DNA of 18,789 bases from NCBI GenBank assembly GCA_027063075.1, contig JAMOSM010000012.1, positions 1-18,789 on the forward strand. The letters are read 5' to 3'. A model generated the notes under the pieces. That model had not been told where the DNA came from and did no database searches. It saw only the letters and a list, made by a program, of their open reading frames with translations. Shown in pieces: positions 1 through 7,372 of the stretch (positions are counted from its first letter, which is position 1; every line of letters begins with the position of its first letter). The position numbers and the translations under genes are program-made. This DNA comes from Nautiliaceae bacterium. Lineage in GTDB: Bacteria > Campylobacterota > Campylobacteria > Campylobacterales > Nautiliaceae.

Positions 1-645
1 GTAAAAGACCAGACAGGAGTTGAAGCTTATATTGATAACAGAGGTAATTTAAATCTTAGAAGTTTAGATGGTAGAGGAATAAAAGTTAGTGGAGGAAATT
101 TAAGTATTGCAGGAATTAATACAGACGGTATTGAAAATTACGGAAGACTTACTTTAACAAGACTTGATGGAAGAGATATCGTAATAGATGGAACCGGCCT
201 TAGTGCTATAGGAATGGACAGTGATACAAAAGTGGCACAAATGACAATTAATTTAAGAACAATTAAAGGTACATTTGATGCAGATCAGGCAAGTGCAATA
301 GGAGCTCATGCAAATTCAAACGTAGAAAACTTTTCAGCAATAGGGGCTGGAGTTACTACATTAAAAGGTGCTATGGCTGTTATAGATATTGCCGAGGCCG
401 CTGCAAAATATCTTGATAAAATAAGAGCGGATATAGGTTCTGTTCAAAATCAATTAACAAGTACAATTAACAATATTTCAGTAACTCAAGTTAATGTAAA
501 AGCAGCGGAATCTCAAATTAGGGATGTTGATTTTGCAGAAGAGACAGCAAAATTTCAAAAATACAATCTTCTTGCTCAATCTGGTAGTTATGCTTTATCT
601 CAGGCTAATGCTGTACAACAAAACGTTATGAAATTATTACAATAA
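1..645 (+). CDS. Flagellin, C-terminal part (5' end outside window)
   Basis: Structural subunit of the flagellar filament. The frame is open from base 1, so the first ATG at 214 is internal and the visible protein is the last 214 residues. Residues 1-67 hold the beta-rich middle domain ([14 protein letters not shown] and [17 protein letters not shown]), which closely resembles Campylobacter FlaA. Residues 117-214 are the conserved helical D1/D0 end, with [36 protein letters not shown] and the terminal [18 protein letters not shown] followed by MKLLQ. Between LSAIGM and GVTTLKG there are only about 45 residues, so the exposed outer domain is much shorter than in C. jejuni FlaA (about 570 residues in total). 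Whether this is the major or minor flagellin cannot be told. The facing downstream gene is a flagellin glycosyltransferase, which supports the call. The stop codon sits in a terminator hairpin. Confidence 0.97.
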   Translation, partial: VKDQTGVEAYIDNRGNLNLRSLDGRGIKVSGGNLSIAGINTDGIENYGRLTLTRLDGRDIVIDGTGLSAIGMDSDTKVAQMTINLRTIKGTFDADQASAIGAHANSNVENFSAIGAGVTTLKGAMAVIDIAEAAAKYLDKIRADIGSVQNQLTSTINNISVTQVNVKAAESQIRDVDFAEETAKFQKYNLLAQSGSYALSQANAVQQNVMKLLQ

Positions 646-663
646 GAGAACGTTTGTTCTCTT
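644..663. terminator. Shared terminator hairpin between flagellin and maf-like gene
   Basis: An 8-bp perfect inverted repeat (AAGAGAAC at 644-651, GTTCTCTT at 656-663) closes a 4-nt GTTT loop. On the plus strand it is followed by TATTTTA, a fair T tract for ending flagellin transcription; on the minus strand the following tract is poorer. The left arm includes the last two bases of the flagellin stop codon and the right arm touches the stop codon of the convergent gene, so the whole spacer is the terminator. Confidence 0.7.
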
Positions 664-2591
664 TATTTTAGTGGGGTAAATGGAAGATTCCTTTTTTTGA
701 GTTCTTCTTCAAGAGGTTTTATACTTCTTTTAATAACAATTATTTGTGCATTAATACTTCCTGCTAACATAAAGAGCCACTCTTTATGGTTCATTATCCA
801 ATCAATTAATTTTGCTTTTTTTTCTATTTCACTATTAGTTGGCTTTACAATAATTTTAGCGAGGTCTAATTCTTTATTAACTAAATAACTTTGAATTACA
901 TCTCCATAAAGTATTTTCATTTTTTTTGTTTCTATTTTTTCTTTTATTTTATCTATATCTTTAGATAATTGTAAAAGTTTTTCAAAATCAATTTCTTCAA
1001 GTCTATTTTCTTTATTTAATTTTTCTAATTTTTCACACTCTTTTGCTACTTTTAAAAAAGTTTTTTCTATTTGTTTTTGAACTCTTTGTCCTATATGTAT
1101 AAATTCATTAAATTTTTTATGAGCTTTTTGTAGATATCTGTTTATTTCATTTTCTTTTGCTTTTTTTAATTTAATTTTTTTCTTTTTTTCTTTTTGAAGA
1201 TATTTTTTAATTACTTCTTTAAAAGGCATTTCAATTGCTCCGTGAATTCTTGCACCTCCTTCTGTTGCATTTATAGTCGTAATTCCTTCTTTTGAGATAT
1301 ATTCAATATCTCTTTCAAAAAAGTTTCTAAACATATTCCAAACACGAGTTGTTCTAATAAAACCATTTCCTCCATATTTTTCAACATATTCATCGCTTTC
1401 TTTAAATTTTACTTCATTATTTCCAAAAATATGTCCTGTTGCATGAGAGTGTCCATCTTCTGCGTAGGCTAAATCTTGGCCTATGAGAGTAATTGTTTTA
1501 AATCCTAAAAAATAAGCAAGTTCAAAAGCCATATTAGCAGCACTCATTCCTATTCCAAGATATCCGAATCTGTGAAGGGATAAAAATTTGTTATAGCTAT
1601 AAGGTCTCATAACTAAAATTTTATTTCCATAAGAATTATTTAAAACTTTTTCGTGTTGAAGTGAAGCATGAATTGTTGTAAATTTTTTTTGAAAATCTTT
1701 TGAAGTATTTTCAAAAAACTTTGCCGTTGCTTCAACTCTTTCAATTGATGTTACAAAATCAGGAACTATTCCCCATTTCTCAAGTATAGGCATAGAGGCA
1801 TCAACACTTATAATAGTTACATAGTCTTGAATCTCTTTTAAAAGAGGGAGTTGTTTATTAAGAGATGGCCCTGTAGCTACAATAACAGCTAAGTTAGAAT
1901 TTTTTTTGTTTTTTAGTTGTTTAAAATAAGGTTGTTTTAACATTTCGGGAATATTTTTTATATGGTGTTCTATTCCTATAAGAGTATCTATTATATCATT
2001 TCCGTAATTTGTAATAATCTGTTTTATAGCTCTTATTAAAGTTTTATTCAGCTTTATAATTTCGTCTGAATAAAATTTCTCATAATAAGTAGAATGAATA
2101 TGAAGCTCATATGTTTTTAAAAAAAGTTGAGTATCAGGGTCAAGTAAAATTTCTAAAGCTTTTGCATATGTTACTTCTTCTGGAAGATATATTAATAATT
2201 TATTGTTTAAAATTTCTTCTGAAAAATCAACTATATGAAAAGCGATATATATAATTTCAAGATTTGGTTCAAAAACAACAACTCTTTTTAATGAAGGGTT
2301 TGAAAAAAGAAGCTTTGTAAAAATTCCATTACCTAATCCAAAAAAATAAAGGGCTGGATATCTTAAATAATTTTTTTTGAATTCTTCTTCTTTTTTTAAA
2401 ATTTCTTTTAAAGGTTCGGTTTCATATACGGGATATTTTTTTTCTTTATCTATTATATTAAGGTTAATTGTATCATTTCCTTGCTGTACTACCTCAAATT
2501 TTTTATTTGTTTTTATCGCAAATATTTTTGCGGCTAATTGAGGATTCTTTTTGATAAGGGCTTGTATATTTTTTTCAAAAATTTGTGACAT
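663..2591 (-). CDS. Motility accessory factor (Maf) family flagellin glycosyltransferase, DUF115
   Basis: A 642-residue cytoplasmic protein of the Maf/DUF115 family. In Campylobacter and relatives these enzymes transfer nonulosonic acids (pseudaminic or legionaminic acid) to flagellin before export. The N-terminal part (about 80-130) has a Rossmann-like FFGLGNGIFTKLL segment. The central DUF115 domain starts near residue 233 with VIVATGPSLNKQLPLL and continues through SVDASMPILEKWGIVPDFV and a later TLIGQDLAYAEDGHSHATGH block, all typical of the family. The C-terminal third is lysine-rich and helical, probably coiled coil. Start: ATG at 2591 with an AAGGC ribosome site. A TGTTATAATTTT -10 (2631-2636) lies upstream. 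Convergence on flagellin fits the role; the sugar used cannot be read from sequence. The gene holds five 8-base homopolymer tracts. Confidence 0.92.
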   Translation of the reverse strand: MSQIFEKNIQALIKKNPQLAAKIFAIKTNKKFEVVQQGNDTINLNIIDKEKKYPVYETEPLKEILKKEEEFKKNYLRYPALYFFGLGNGIFTKLLFSNPSLKRVVVFEPNLEIIYIAFHIVDFSEEILNNKLLIYLPEEVTYAKALEILLDPDTQLFLKTYELHIHSTYYEKFYSDEIIKLNKTLIRAIKQIITNYGNDIIDTLIGIEHHIKNIPEMLKQPYFKQLKNKKNSNLAVIVATGPSLNKQLPLLKEIQDYVTIISVDASMPILEKWGIVPDFVTSIERVEATAKFFENTSKDFQKKFTTIHASLQHEKVLNNSYGNKILVMRPYSYNKFLSLHRFGYLGIGMSAANMAFELAYFLGFKTITLIGQDLAYAEDGHSHATGHIFGNNEVKFKESDEYVEKYGGNGFIRTTRVWNMFRNFFERDIEYISKEGITTINATEGGARIHGAIEMPFKEVIKKYLQKEKKKKIKLKKAKENEINRYLQKAHKKFNEFIHIGQRVQKQIEKTFLKVAKECEKLEKLNKENRLEEIDFEKLLQLSKDIDKIKEKIETKKMKILYGDVIQSYLVNKELDLAKIIVKPTNSEIEKKAKLIDWIMNHKEWLFMLAGSINAQIIVIKRSIKPLEEELKKRNLPFTPLK

Positions 2592-2626
2592 ATTGTGCCT
2601 TTTTGTTTTTATATCGGTAATTATGA

Positions 2627-2632
2627 TAAAAT
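2627..2632 (+). promoter_or_regulatory. -10 box of the rhodanese-like/DUF445 operon
   Basis: TATGATAAAATT aligns with the TTTGATATAATT -10 elements seen elsewhere in this window, giving TAAAAT at 2627-2632 with a predicted start near 2639 and a leader of about 40 nt. TATAAC at 2633-2638 is an alternative. The box overlaps the opposite-strand -10 by two bases. Confidence 0.4.
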
Positions 2633-2636
2633 TATA
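2631..2636 (-). promoter_or_regulatory. -10 box of the maf-like gene
   Basis: On the minus strand the sequence reads CTGTTATAATTTT, a perfect TATAAT with the upstream TG of an extended -10, about 40 bases before the start codon. No clear -35 is seen, as usual in this phylum. It overlaps the proposed -10 of the divergent operon. Confidence 0.55.
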
Positions 2637-2679
2637 ACAGGTTTAAAAGAGATAAAAATTATCCTTAAAAGGAGAAAGA

Positions 2680-3054
2680 GTGTTTGATTTTTTTAAAAAG
2701 AAAAATAAAATTCAGACTTCACAATTAATAGAGCCTAAAAAAGATCCTTTTCCTGATTATGAAGAAGTTAAAAATTTAACAATAATTGATTTAAGAGATG
2801 AAGAAGATATTAAATATTATGGCAAATATCTAAATTCAATTCATATTCCTTTTGATGAGTATTTTGCAAGTAAATTGATGATGCTTGATAAAAGTAAAAA
2901 ATATGGAATTATGGATTTAAAAGGGATTGATGCTATTTTAGATGAGGCTGAAAGGATTGCAAAAGAAATTGGTCTTGATGCAAAGAAATTAAAAGGCGGT
3001 TTTTTTTATATAAGTGAAGTTTTAAATTATAAACCTATAAAGGAAGAGGAATGA
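2680..3054 (+). CDS. Rhodanese-like domain protein lacking the catalytic cysteine
   Basis: A 124-residue protein with a GTG start behind AAAAGGAG (2667-2674). After a lysine-rich lead, LTIIDLRDEEDIKYYGKYL and NSIHIPFDEY match the first half of a rhodanese fold (IDvR.. and ..HIPgA), and AKEIGLDAKKLKGGF matches its last helix-strand. Between them, where rhodaneses carry the active-site Cys loop, this protein reads KKYGIMDLKGIDAI, and there is no cysteine in the whole protein. It therefore should not act as a sulfurtransferase; a regulatory or scaffold role is an inference. It overlaps the next gene by ATGA, so the two are probably translationally coupled. It is the first gene of a four-gene operon. 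Confidence 0.7.
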   Translation: MFDFFKKKNKIQTSQLIEPKKDPFPDYEEVKNLTIIDLRDEEDIKYYGKYLNSIHIPFDEYFASKLMMLDKSKKYGIMDLKGIDAILDEAERIAKEIGLDAKKLKGGFFYISEVLNYKPIKEEE

Positions 3055-3392
3055 AAGTATATGGAATAAAAACGTGCGGAAGTGTGAGAAAAGCACTTAA
3101 GTTTTTTAAGGAAAAAGGCATTGAGTATGAATTTCACGATTTTAAAAAAGAACCTGTTAGATGTGATAAAATTGAAGAGTGGTTAAAAGAGGTTGATATT
3201 AATACTCTTTTTAACAAAAAAGGAACAAAATACAGACAGCTTAAATTAAAAGGGCTAAATTTAGATGAAAACGGCATAAAAGAGTGGCTGTGTCGTGAGA
3301 ATTTGCTTATAAAAAGACCTGTAATTGAGCTTGATAATGAAGAGATAATAGTTGGTTTTGATGAAAACAGATATAAGGAAATTTTTCAATGA
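3051..3392 (+). CDS. ArsC/Spx/YffB-family thioredoxin-fold protein
   Basis: A 113-residue protein of the ArsC superfamily. The N-terminus MKVYGIKTCGSVRKALKFF is the strand-Cys loop-helix of the family, with a single Cys9 where ArsC has its nucleophile and Spx has CxxC. FHDFKKEP follows as in YffB (FHDYR). NTLFNKKGTKYRQLK matches the N-RGT-WR-L block of YffB, and the KRPVIE stretch supplies the conserved arginine. It resembles YffB more than classical arsenate reductase, so arsenate reduction should not be assumed; a glutathione- or thiol-linked reductase or an Spx-like partner role is possible. Start and stop both form ATGA overlaps with the neighbours, so it is the middle of a coupled set. 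Confidence 0.85.
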   Translation: MKVYGIKTCGSVRKALKFFKEKGIEYEFHDFKKEPVRCDKIEEWLKEVDINTLFNKKGTKYRQLKLKGLNLDENGIKEWLCRENLLIKRPVIELDNEEIIVGFDENRYKEIFQ

Positions 3393-4102
3393 ATACTTTA
3401 GTTTTAGCAAGTAGTGTAGGTGTTGGGGCTTTTATTGGATATGTTACAAACTATGTAGCAATAAAGCTTCTTTTTAGACCTTATAAACCTGTAAAAATTG
3501 GAAATATTACAATTTTTCCTCAAGGGGTTATTCCAAGGGAAAAAAAGGTGCTTGCAAAAAAAGTGGCTGAGGTTGTTAAAAATTATATTTTAAGTGAAGA
3601 AGAAATTAAAAGAATTATTACTGACCCTAAAGTAAAAGAAGAGATAGAATCGTTTTTAAATAAAAAGATAGATGAACTAGCAGATAAAGATATTACAGAA
3701 TTTATTTCAAAAGAAGAACTTACTTCGAAATTTGCAAAAATTATTGTAAGGGTTGTGGAAGAGAAGTTTTCTATGTTTGCTAGTTTGGTAAATGAAAATA
3801 TGATAAAAAGCATTATGCTTTCTTTAGAGGTACCTGTAAAAATTAGTGATTTAATAGAGTCTGAAATAGTAAAAGATATTTTAAAAAAAGAGATTTTTGA
3901 ATTTTTGGAAAAAGAGGTTCCTAAGATTTTTTTAAAAGCAAATATTGAAAAGATAGTGGAAGAAAAAGTGGCTTCTTTTGATGAAAAAACTCTTGAAGAG
4001 ATGCTTTTTTCTTTAATGAAAAAGCATTTTAATTTTATAAATTTTGCCGGAGCTGCACTTGGCGGAATTATAGGAGCATTTAATTATTTGGTATTATTTT
4101 AA
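3389..4102 (+). CDS. DUF445 family membrane protein
   Basis: A 237-residue protein matching the DUF445 (YheB-like) family of unknown function. A hydrophobic N-terminal segment (about 4-28) ends in the family block GYVTNYVAIKLLFRPYKPV, followed by ITIFPQGVIPREKKVLAKKV. The middle (about 50-205) is a charged helical domain with many Glu/Lys, and the C-terminus (about 213-237, FAGAALGGIIGAFNYLVLF) is a second membrane segment. Both termini are probably in the inner membrane with the helical bundle on one side. ATG overlaps the previous stop by ATGA; 12 bases separate it from the next gene. No enzymatic motif is visible. Confidence 0.88.
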   Translation: MNTLVLASSVGVGAFIGYVTNYVAIKLLFRPYKPVKIGNITIFPQGVIPREKKVLAKKVAEVVKNYILSEEEIKRIITDPKVKEEIESFLNKKIDELADKDITEFISKEELTSKFAKIIVRVVEEKFSMFASLVNENMIKSIMLSLEVPVKISDLIESEIVKDILKKEIFEFLEKEVPKIFLKANIEKIVEEKVASFDEKTLEEMLFSLMKKHFNFINFAGAALGGIIGAFNYLVLF

Positions 4103-4114
4103 AAAAGGAGTCAT

Positions 4115-4609
4115 ATGATTTTATATTCTTTTAAAAAGTTTTTGCGTCAGAAAAAAAATAATTTATATCAGGATAAATTGATTATAAGATTAAACAAAGA
4201 ACATCGACATTTAGTGAGTCTTGCTTTAAGAATAGAAGAAGCTGTTAAAAATAATGATTTAAAGCTTTTTAAAAGTTTATTAAGAAAATTTGAAAAAGAG
4301 TTAGAACTTCATTTATTGTATGAAGATACAAATTTATATGAACATTTAAATTCAAAGTATAGATTTTTTGATGAAGTAAAAAATTTAATTTCTAAAAAAC
4401 AGAATGAAATGAAAGATATAGCCTCTTGTGTAAGCTCTTTTATTGAACGTTATAAAAAAAGTGAAAATCTGGAAAATTTTTTAAAAGAGTTTTCTAATAT
4501 AAAAGAGATTTTACTTAAAAGAATAGAGTTTGAGGAGAATATTTTATACGATATTTATAAAAACTCATATACTCCAAATAAGGTATTAATAAAATTAAAA
4601 TTTAATTAA
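4115..4609 (+). CDS. Hemerythrin-like (HHE) four-helix protein with incomplete metal ligands
   Basis: A 164-residue helical protein with a good AAGGAG ribosome site. The pattern NKEHRHLVSLALRIEEAV, FEKELELHLLYEDTNLYEHL and RIEFEENILYDIY is that of the bacterial HHE hemerythrin domain, whose di-iron site binds oxygen or senses oxygen and NO. His30 or His32, His66 and Glu70 are present, and the FEEN of the last helix keeps acidic residues. The histidines normally seen in helices three and four are absent: helix three reads SKKQNEMKDI and helix four LLKRIEFEEN. It may bind iron poorly or not at all. It is the last gene of the operon; it ends 21 bases from the convergent acnB and has no plus-strand terminator that I can see. 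Confidence 0.7.
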   Translation: MILYSFKKFLRQKKNNLYQDKLIIRLNKEHRHLVSLALRIEEAVKNNDLKLFKSLLRKFEKELELHLLYEDTNLYEHLNSKYRFFDEVKNLISKKQNEMKDIASCVSSFIERYKKSENLENFLKEFSNIKEILLKRIEFEENILYDIYKNSYTPNKVLIKLKFN

Positions 4610-4624
4610 AATAAAAAAGAAAAA

Positions 4625-4673
4625 AGAGGATTATTGAAGCGTTAAGCTTAACATTTTTTTCACATAATCCTCT
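4625..4673 (-). terminator. acnB terminator embedded in the coding sequence
   Basis: On the minus strand AGAGGATTAT (4673-4664) pairs perfectly over 10 bp with ATAATCCTCT (4634-4625), followed by two runs of T broken by one C. The 29-nt loop contains the 12-bp palindrome GTTAAGCTTAAC (4641-4652). The 5' arm encodes Glu-Asp-Tyr near the end of AcnB and the 3' arm contains the stop codon, so the terminator lies mostly inside the gene. Confidence 0.7.
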
Positions 4674-7225
4674 GGCATTTGATGGAAGTATAGATATTTA
4701 TAAACTTTATCTTCTTTTCCAGCAAGTTTTTTCTCAATAATATCAAGATATTCTTCTTTTGTAGGAATTCTTCCAAGTAGAGCTGTTACCGCTGCAAGTT
4801 CCGCACTTCCAAGATAAACTTTTGCTCCTTTACCCATTCTGTTATCAAAGTTTCTTGTAGAAGTAGAAAACACATTTGCATAATCTGCAACTCTTGCTTG
4901 GTTACCCATACACAAACTACATCCAGGAATTTCAATTCTCGCTCCTGCTTGACCAAAGATTGAATAATATCCTTCTTCTGTAAGCTGTTCTTTATCCATT
5001 TTAGTAGGAGGTGCAATCCAAAGTCTAACAGGCACTTGACCTTCACCTTTTAAAATTTCACCGGCAGCTCTATAGTGACCGATATTTGTCATACAGCTTC
5101 CAAGGAATACTTCATCAATTTTATGAGGTCTGTTTGGGTCTGCTAATACTTCACTGATTGTTGCAACATCATCCGGGTCATTTGGACACGCAACAATTGG
5201 TTCAGTGATTTCATTTAAATCAATTTCAATTACAGCCGCATATTCTGCATCTTTGTCTCTTCTAAGAAGTGTCGGATTTTCAAGCCACTCTTTCATTTTA
5301 TCAATTCTTCTTTGAATTGTTCTTTTGTCTTCATATCCAGCTTCAATCATAGCTTCAAGCATTTTGATGTTTGATTTTAGGTATTCTGCTACTTGTTCTT
5401 CGCTAACATCAACCGTACAAGCTGCCGCACTTCTTTCTGCAGATGCATCAGCAAGCTCAAATGCTTGTTCAATTGTCAAGTTTCTAATAATATCACCCTC
5501 AATTTCAAGTATTCTTCCGTTAAAGATATTCTTTTTATTTTTCTTTTCAACTGTAAGTAGTCCTTGTTTTATTGCAAAGTATGGAATTGCATTTACTAAG
5601 TCTCTTAGAGTAATTCCAGGTTGAAGTTCACCTTTAAATCTAACAAGTACAGATTCTGGTACATTTAGTGGCATACTTCCAGTAACTGCTGCAAAGGCTA
5701 CAAGCCCGCTTCCAGCAGGAAAACTTATACCAATTGGGAATCTTGTGTGAGAGTCTCCTCCTGTACCAAGTGTATCAGGTAAAATCATTCTGTTTAGCCA
5801 AGAATGAATTACACCATCACCTGGTCTTAGAGACACCCCACCTCTAGAAGTAATAAAGTCTGGTAGAGTATGGTGAAGTTCAATATCCGCTGGTTTTGGA
5901 TAAGCAGCTGTATGACAGAAACTTTGCATTACTAGGTCTGCATTAAATCCGAGTGCGGCAAGTTCTTTAATCTCATCTCTTGTCATTGCTCCTGTTGTAT
6001 CTTGGCTTCCTACTGTTGTACAAGTAGGTTCTACATACATTCCAGGTCTAACACCTTCCATTCCGCATGCGCGTCCGATTATTTTTTGAGCTAATGTATA
6101 ACCTTTGTCTTTTTTGTCTTCTGGTTGTTCAGGTCTGATGAAAATATCGCTTTCAGGTTCCATTTTTAAGCTTTCTCTTGCTTTTTTTGTTAGATTTTTA
6201 CCAATAATTAACGGAACTCTACCACCGGCTCTTACTTCATCAGGAATAGTATTTGGTTTAAGTTCAAATTCACTTACAACTTCGCCGTTTTTAAGGATTT
6301 TTCCTTCATAAGGTCTAATTTCAATTACATCACCAGTCTCAAGCTTATTAACCGGTGCTTGAATTGGAAGTGCTCCTGCATCTTCAAGAGTATTAAAGAA
6401 AATCGGTGCGATTACCCCTCCGATAACGATTCCGCCTCTTTTTTTATTAGGAACATATGGAATCTCTTCACCGATATGCCAAATTAATGAGTTTGCCGCA
6501 GATTTTCTTGAGCTTCCTGTTCCTACCACATCACCTACAAATGCTACAGGAAGACCTGATTTTTTAAGTTCAGCAATTTTATCAAGCGCATCTGGCATTT
6601 TTGCTTTTAACATACTAAGTGCGTGAAGCGGAATGTCACTTCTTGTAAATGCTTCGCTTGCTGGGCTTAGGTCGTCTGTGTTTGTCTCACCCGGTACTTT
6701 AAATACTACTGCTTTAATTGATTCTGGGAGAGGTTTTTTAGAAGTAAACCACTCAGCATTTGCCCAAGATTCAAGTACTTCTTGTGCATATTTATTTCCA
6801 GCTTTTGCAAGCTCTTCTACATCGTGGAATGCATCATATACAAGTAGAATGTTTTTAAGCTGATTTGCAGCTTCTTTTGCAATTTCTTCATCTTCGTGGC
6901 TTAATGCGTCAATTAGAGGTTTTACGTTATATCCTCCAAGCATTGTACCAAGAATTTGCACGGCTCTTTTTTTAGAAATTGCAGGAGATGATGTTTTTCC
7001 TTGAACTATATCGTTTAAAAATGCAGCTTTTACGTATGCAGCTTCATCAACTCCGGGATTTATATGATTTAAGAATAAATCCATTAAATATTCTTCTTCT
7101 GGAATCGGAACCATTTTTAAAAGTTCTACAAGCTCTGCTGCTTGTTTTGCAGTCAGTGGAAGTGGAGGGATACCAAGTTTTGCTCTTTCTTCTGTGTGTT
7201 TTTTATACTCTTCAATAAAGCTCAT
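4631..7225 (-). CDS. acnB: Aconitate hydratase B (AcnB)
   Basis: Bifunctional aconitate hydratase 2 / 2-methylisocitrate dehydratase, a cytoplasmic [4Fe-4S] enzyme that interconverts citrate and isocitrate in the TCA or reverse TCA cycle. The 864-residue length matches the family. Order is as in AcnB: an N-terminal HEAT-like helical domain (about 1-160), then the swivel domain ([32 protein letters not shown]), then the catalytic domains ([20 protein letters not shown]). The cluster cysteines are in [11 protein letters not shown] (about Cys711) and [10 protein letters not shown] (Cys769, Cys772), at almost the same numbers as in E. coli. Start: ATG at 7225 behind AAAAAGGAAGC. It is transcribed alone, divergent from the kdsD operon, with its own terminator. 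Confidence 0.98.
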   Translation of the reverse strand: MSFIEEYKKHTEERAKLGIPPLPLTAKQAAELVELLKMVPIPEEEYLMDLFLNHINPGVDEAAYVKAAFLNDIVQGKTSSPAISKKRAVQILGTMLGGYNVKPLIDALSHEDEEIAKEAANQLKNILLVYDAFHDVEELAKAGNKYAQEVLESWANAEWFTSKKPLPESIKAVVFKVPGETNTDDLSPASEAFTRSDIPLHALSMLKAKMPDALDKIAELKKSGLPVAFVGDVVGTGSSRKSAANSLIWHIGEEIPYVPNKKRGGIVIGGVIAPIFFNTLEDAGALPIQAPVNKLETGDVIEIRPYEGKILKNGEVVSEFELKPNTIPDEVRAGGRVPLIIGKNLTKKARESLKMEPESDIFIRPEQPEDKKDKGYTLAQKIIGRACGMEGVRPGMYVEPTCTTVGSQDTTGAMTRDEIKELAALGFNADLVMQSFCHTAAYPKPADIELHHTLPDFITSRGGVSLRPGDGVIHSWLNRMILPDTLGTGGDSHTRFPIGISFPAGSGLVAFAAVTGSMPLNVPESVLVRFKGELQPGITLRDLVNAIPYFAIKQGLLTVEKKNKKNIFNGRILEIEGDIIRNLTIEQAFELADASAERSAAACTVDVSEEQVAEYLKSNIKMLEAMIEAGYEDKRTIQRRIDKMKEWLENPTLLRRDKDAEYAAVIEIDLNEITEPIVACPNDPDDVATISEVLADPNRPHKIDEVFLGSCMTNIGHYRAAGEILKGEGQVPVRLWIAPPTKMDKEQLTEEGYYSIFGQAGARIEIPGCSLCMGNQARVADYANVFSTSTRNFDNRMGKGAKVYLGSAELAAVTALLGRIPTKEEYLDIIEKKLAGKEDKVYKYLYFHQMPEDYVKKMLSLTLQ

Positions 7226-7246
7226 ATCGCTTCCTTTTTTATTGAA

Positions 7247-7252
7247 ATTGTA
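7247..7252 (-). promoter_or_regulatory. Candidate acnB -10 box
   Basis: The minus strand reads ATTTTACAATTTC, giving TACAAT about 22 bases before the start codon, which implies a short leader of about 15 nt carrying only the ribosome site. It lacks the upstream TG of the other promoters in the window, so a different or additional promoter in 7226-7372 is possible. Confidence 0.35.
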
Positions 7253-7346
7253 AAATAAAAATTTACGATTTGTTACATTTAAGCTAATCAGCTCTTTTTA
7301 AAATGTGTAGAAAAGTTACAAAGAGAGTTTTTAGTGATTAATTTGA

Positions 7347-7352
7347 TATAAT
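7347..7352 (+). promoter_or_regulatory. -10 box of the kdsD-glmS operon
   Basis: TTTGATATAATTTTA contains a perfect TATAAT with the extended TTTG element, 20 bases before the GTG start of kdsD. The predicted start near 7359 gives a leader of about 14 nt containing AAAAGG. Confidence 0.7.
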
Positions 7353-7372
7353 TTTATTCAAAAAGGCTAAGC

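Noticed and set aside
214..645. A separate 143-residue protein starting at ATG 214
   Set aside because: The same frame is open from base 1 and encodes recognisable flagellin sequence upstream of 214, so the ATG is internal.
697..888. Plus-strand open frame of 63 codons
   Set aside because: It lies opposite the C-terminal coding part of the maf-like gene, has no family likeness, and its hydrophobic composition is what antisense of lysine-rich codons gives.
1161..1196. T-rich stretch as a low-complexity repeat or terminator
   Set aside because: It is the reverse complement of lysine codons in the helical tail of the maf-like protein and has no hairpin.
3051..3392. Arsenate reductase with an arsenic-resistance operon
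   Set aside because: The protein matches YffB/Spx-like members better than ArsC, and there is no arsenite transporter or ArsR nearby.
5325..7218. Several plus-strand open frames opposite acnB (for example 5325-5624, 6105-6311, 6633-6863, 6979-7218)
   Set aside because: acnB is intact and highly conserved across this whole stretch; these frames lack ribosome sites and recognisable domains.
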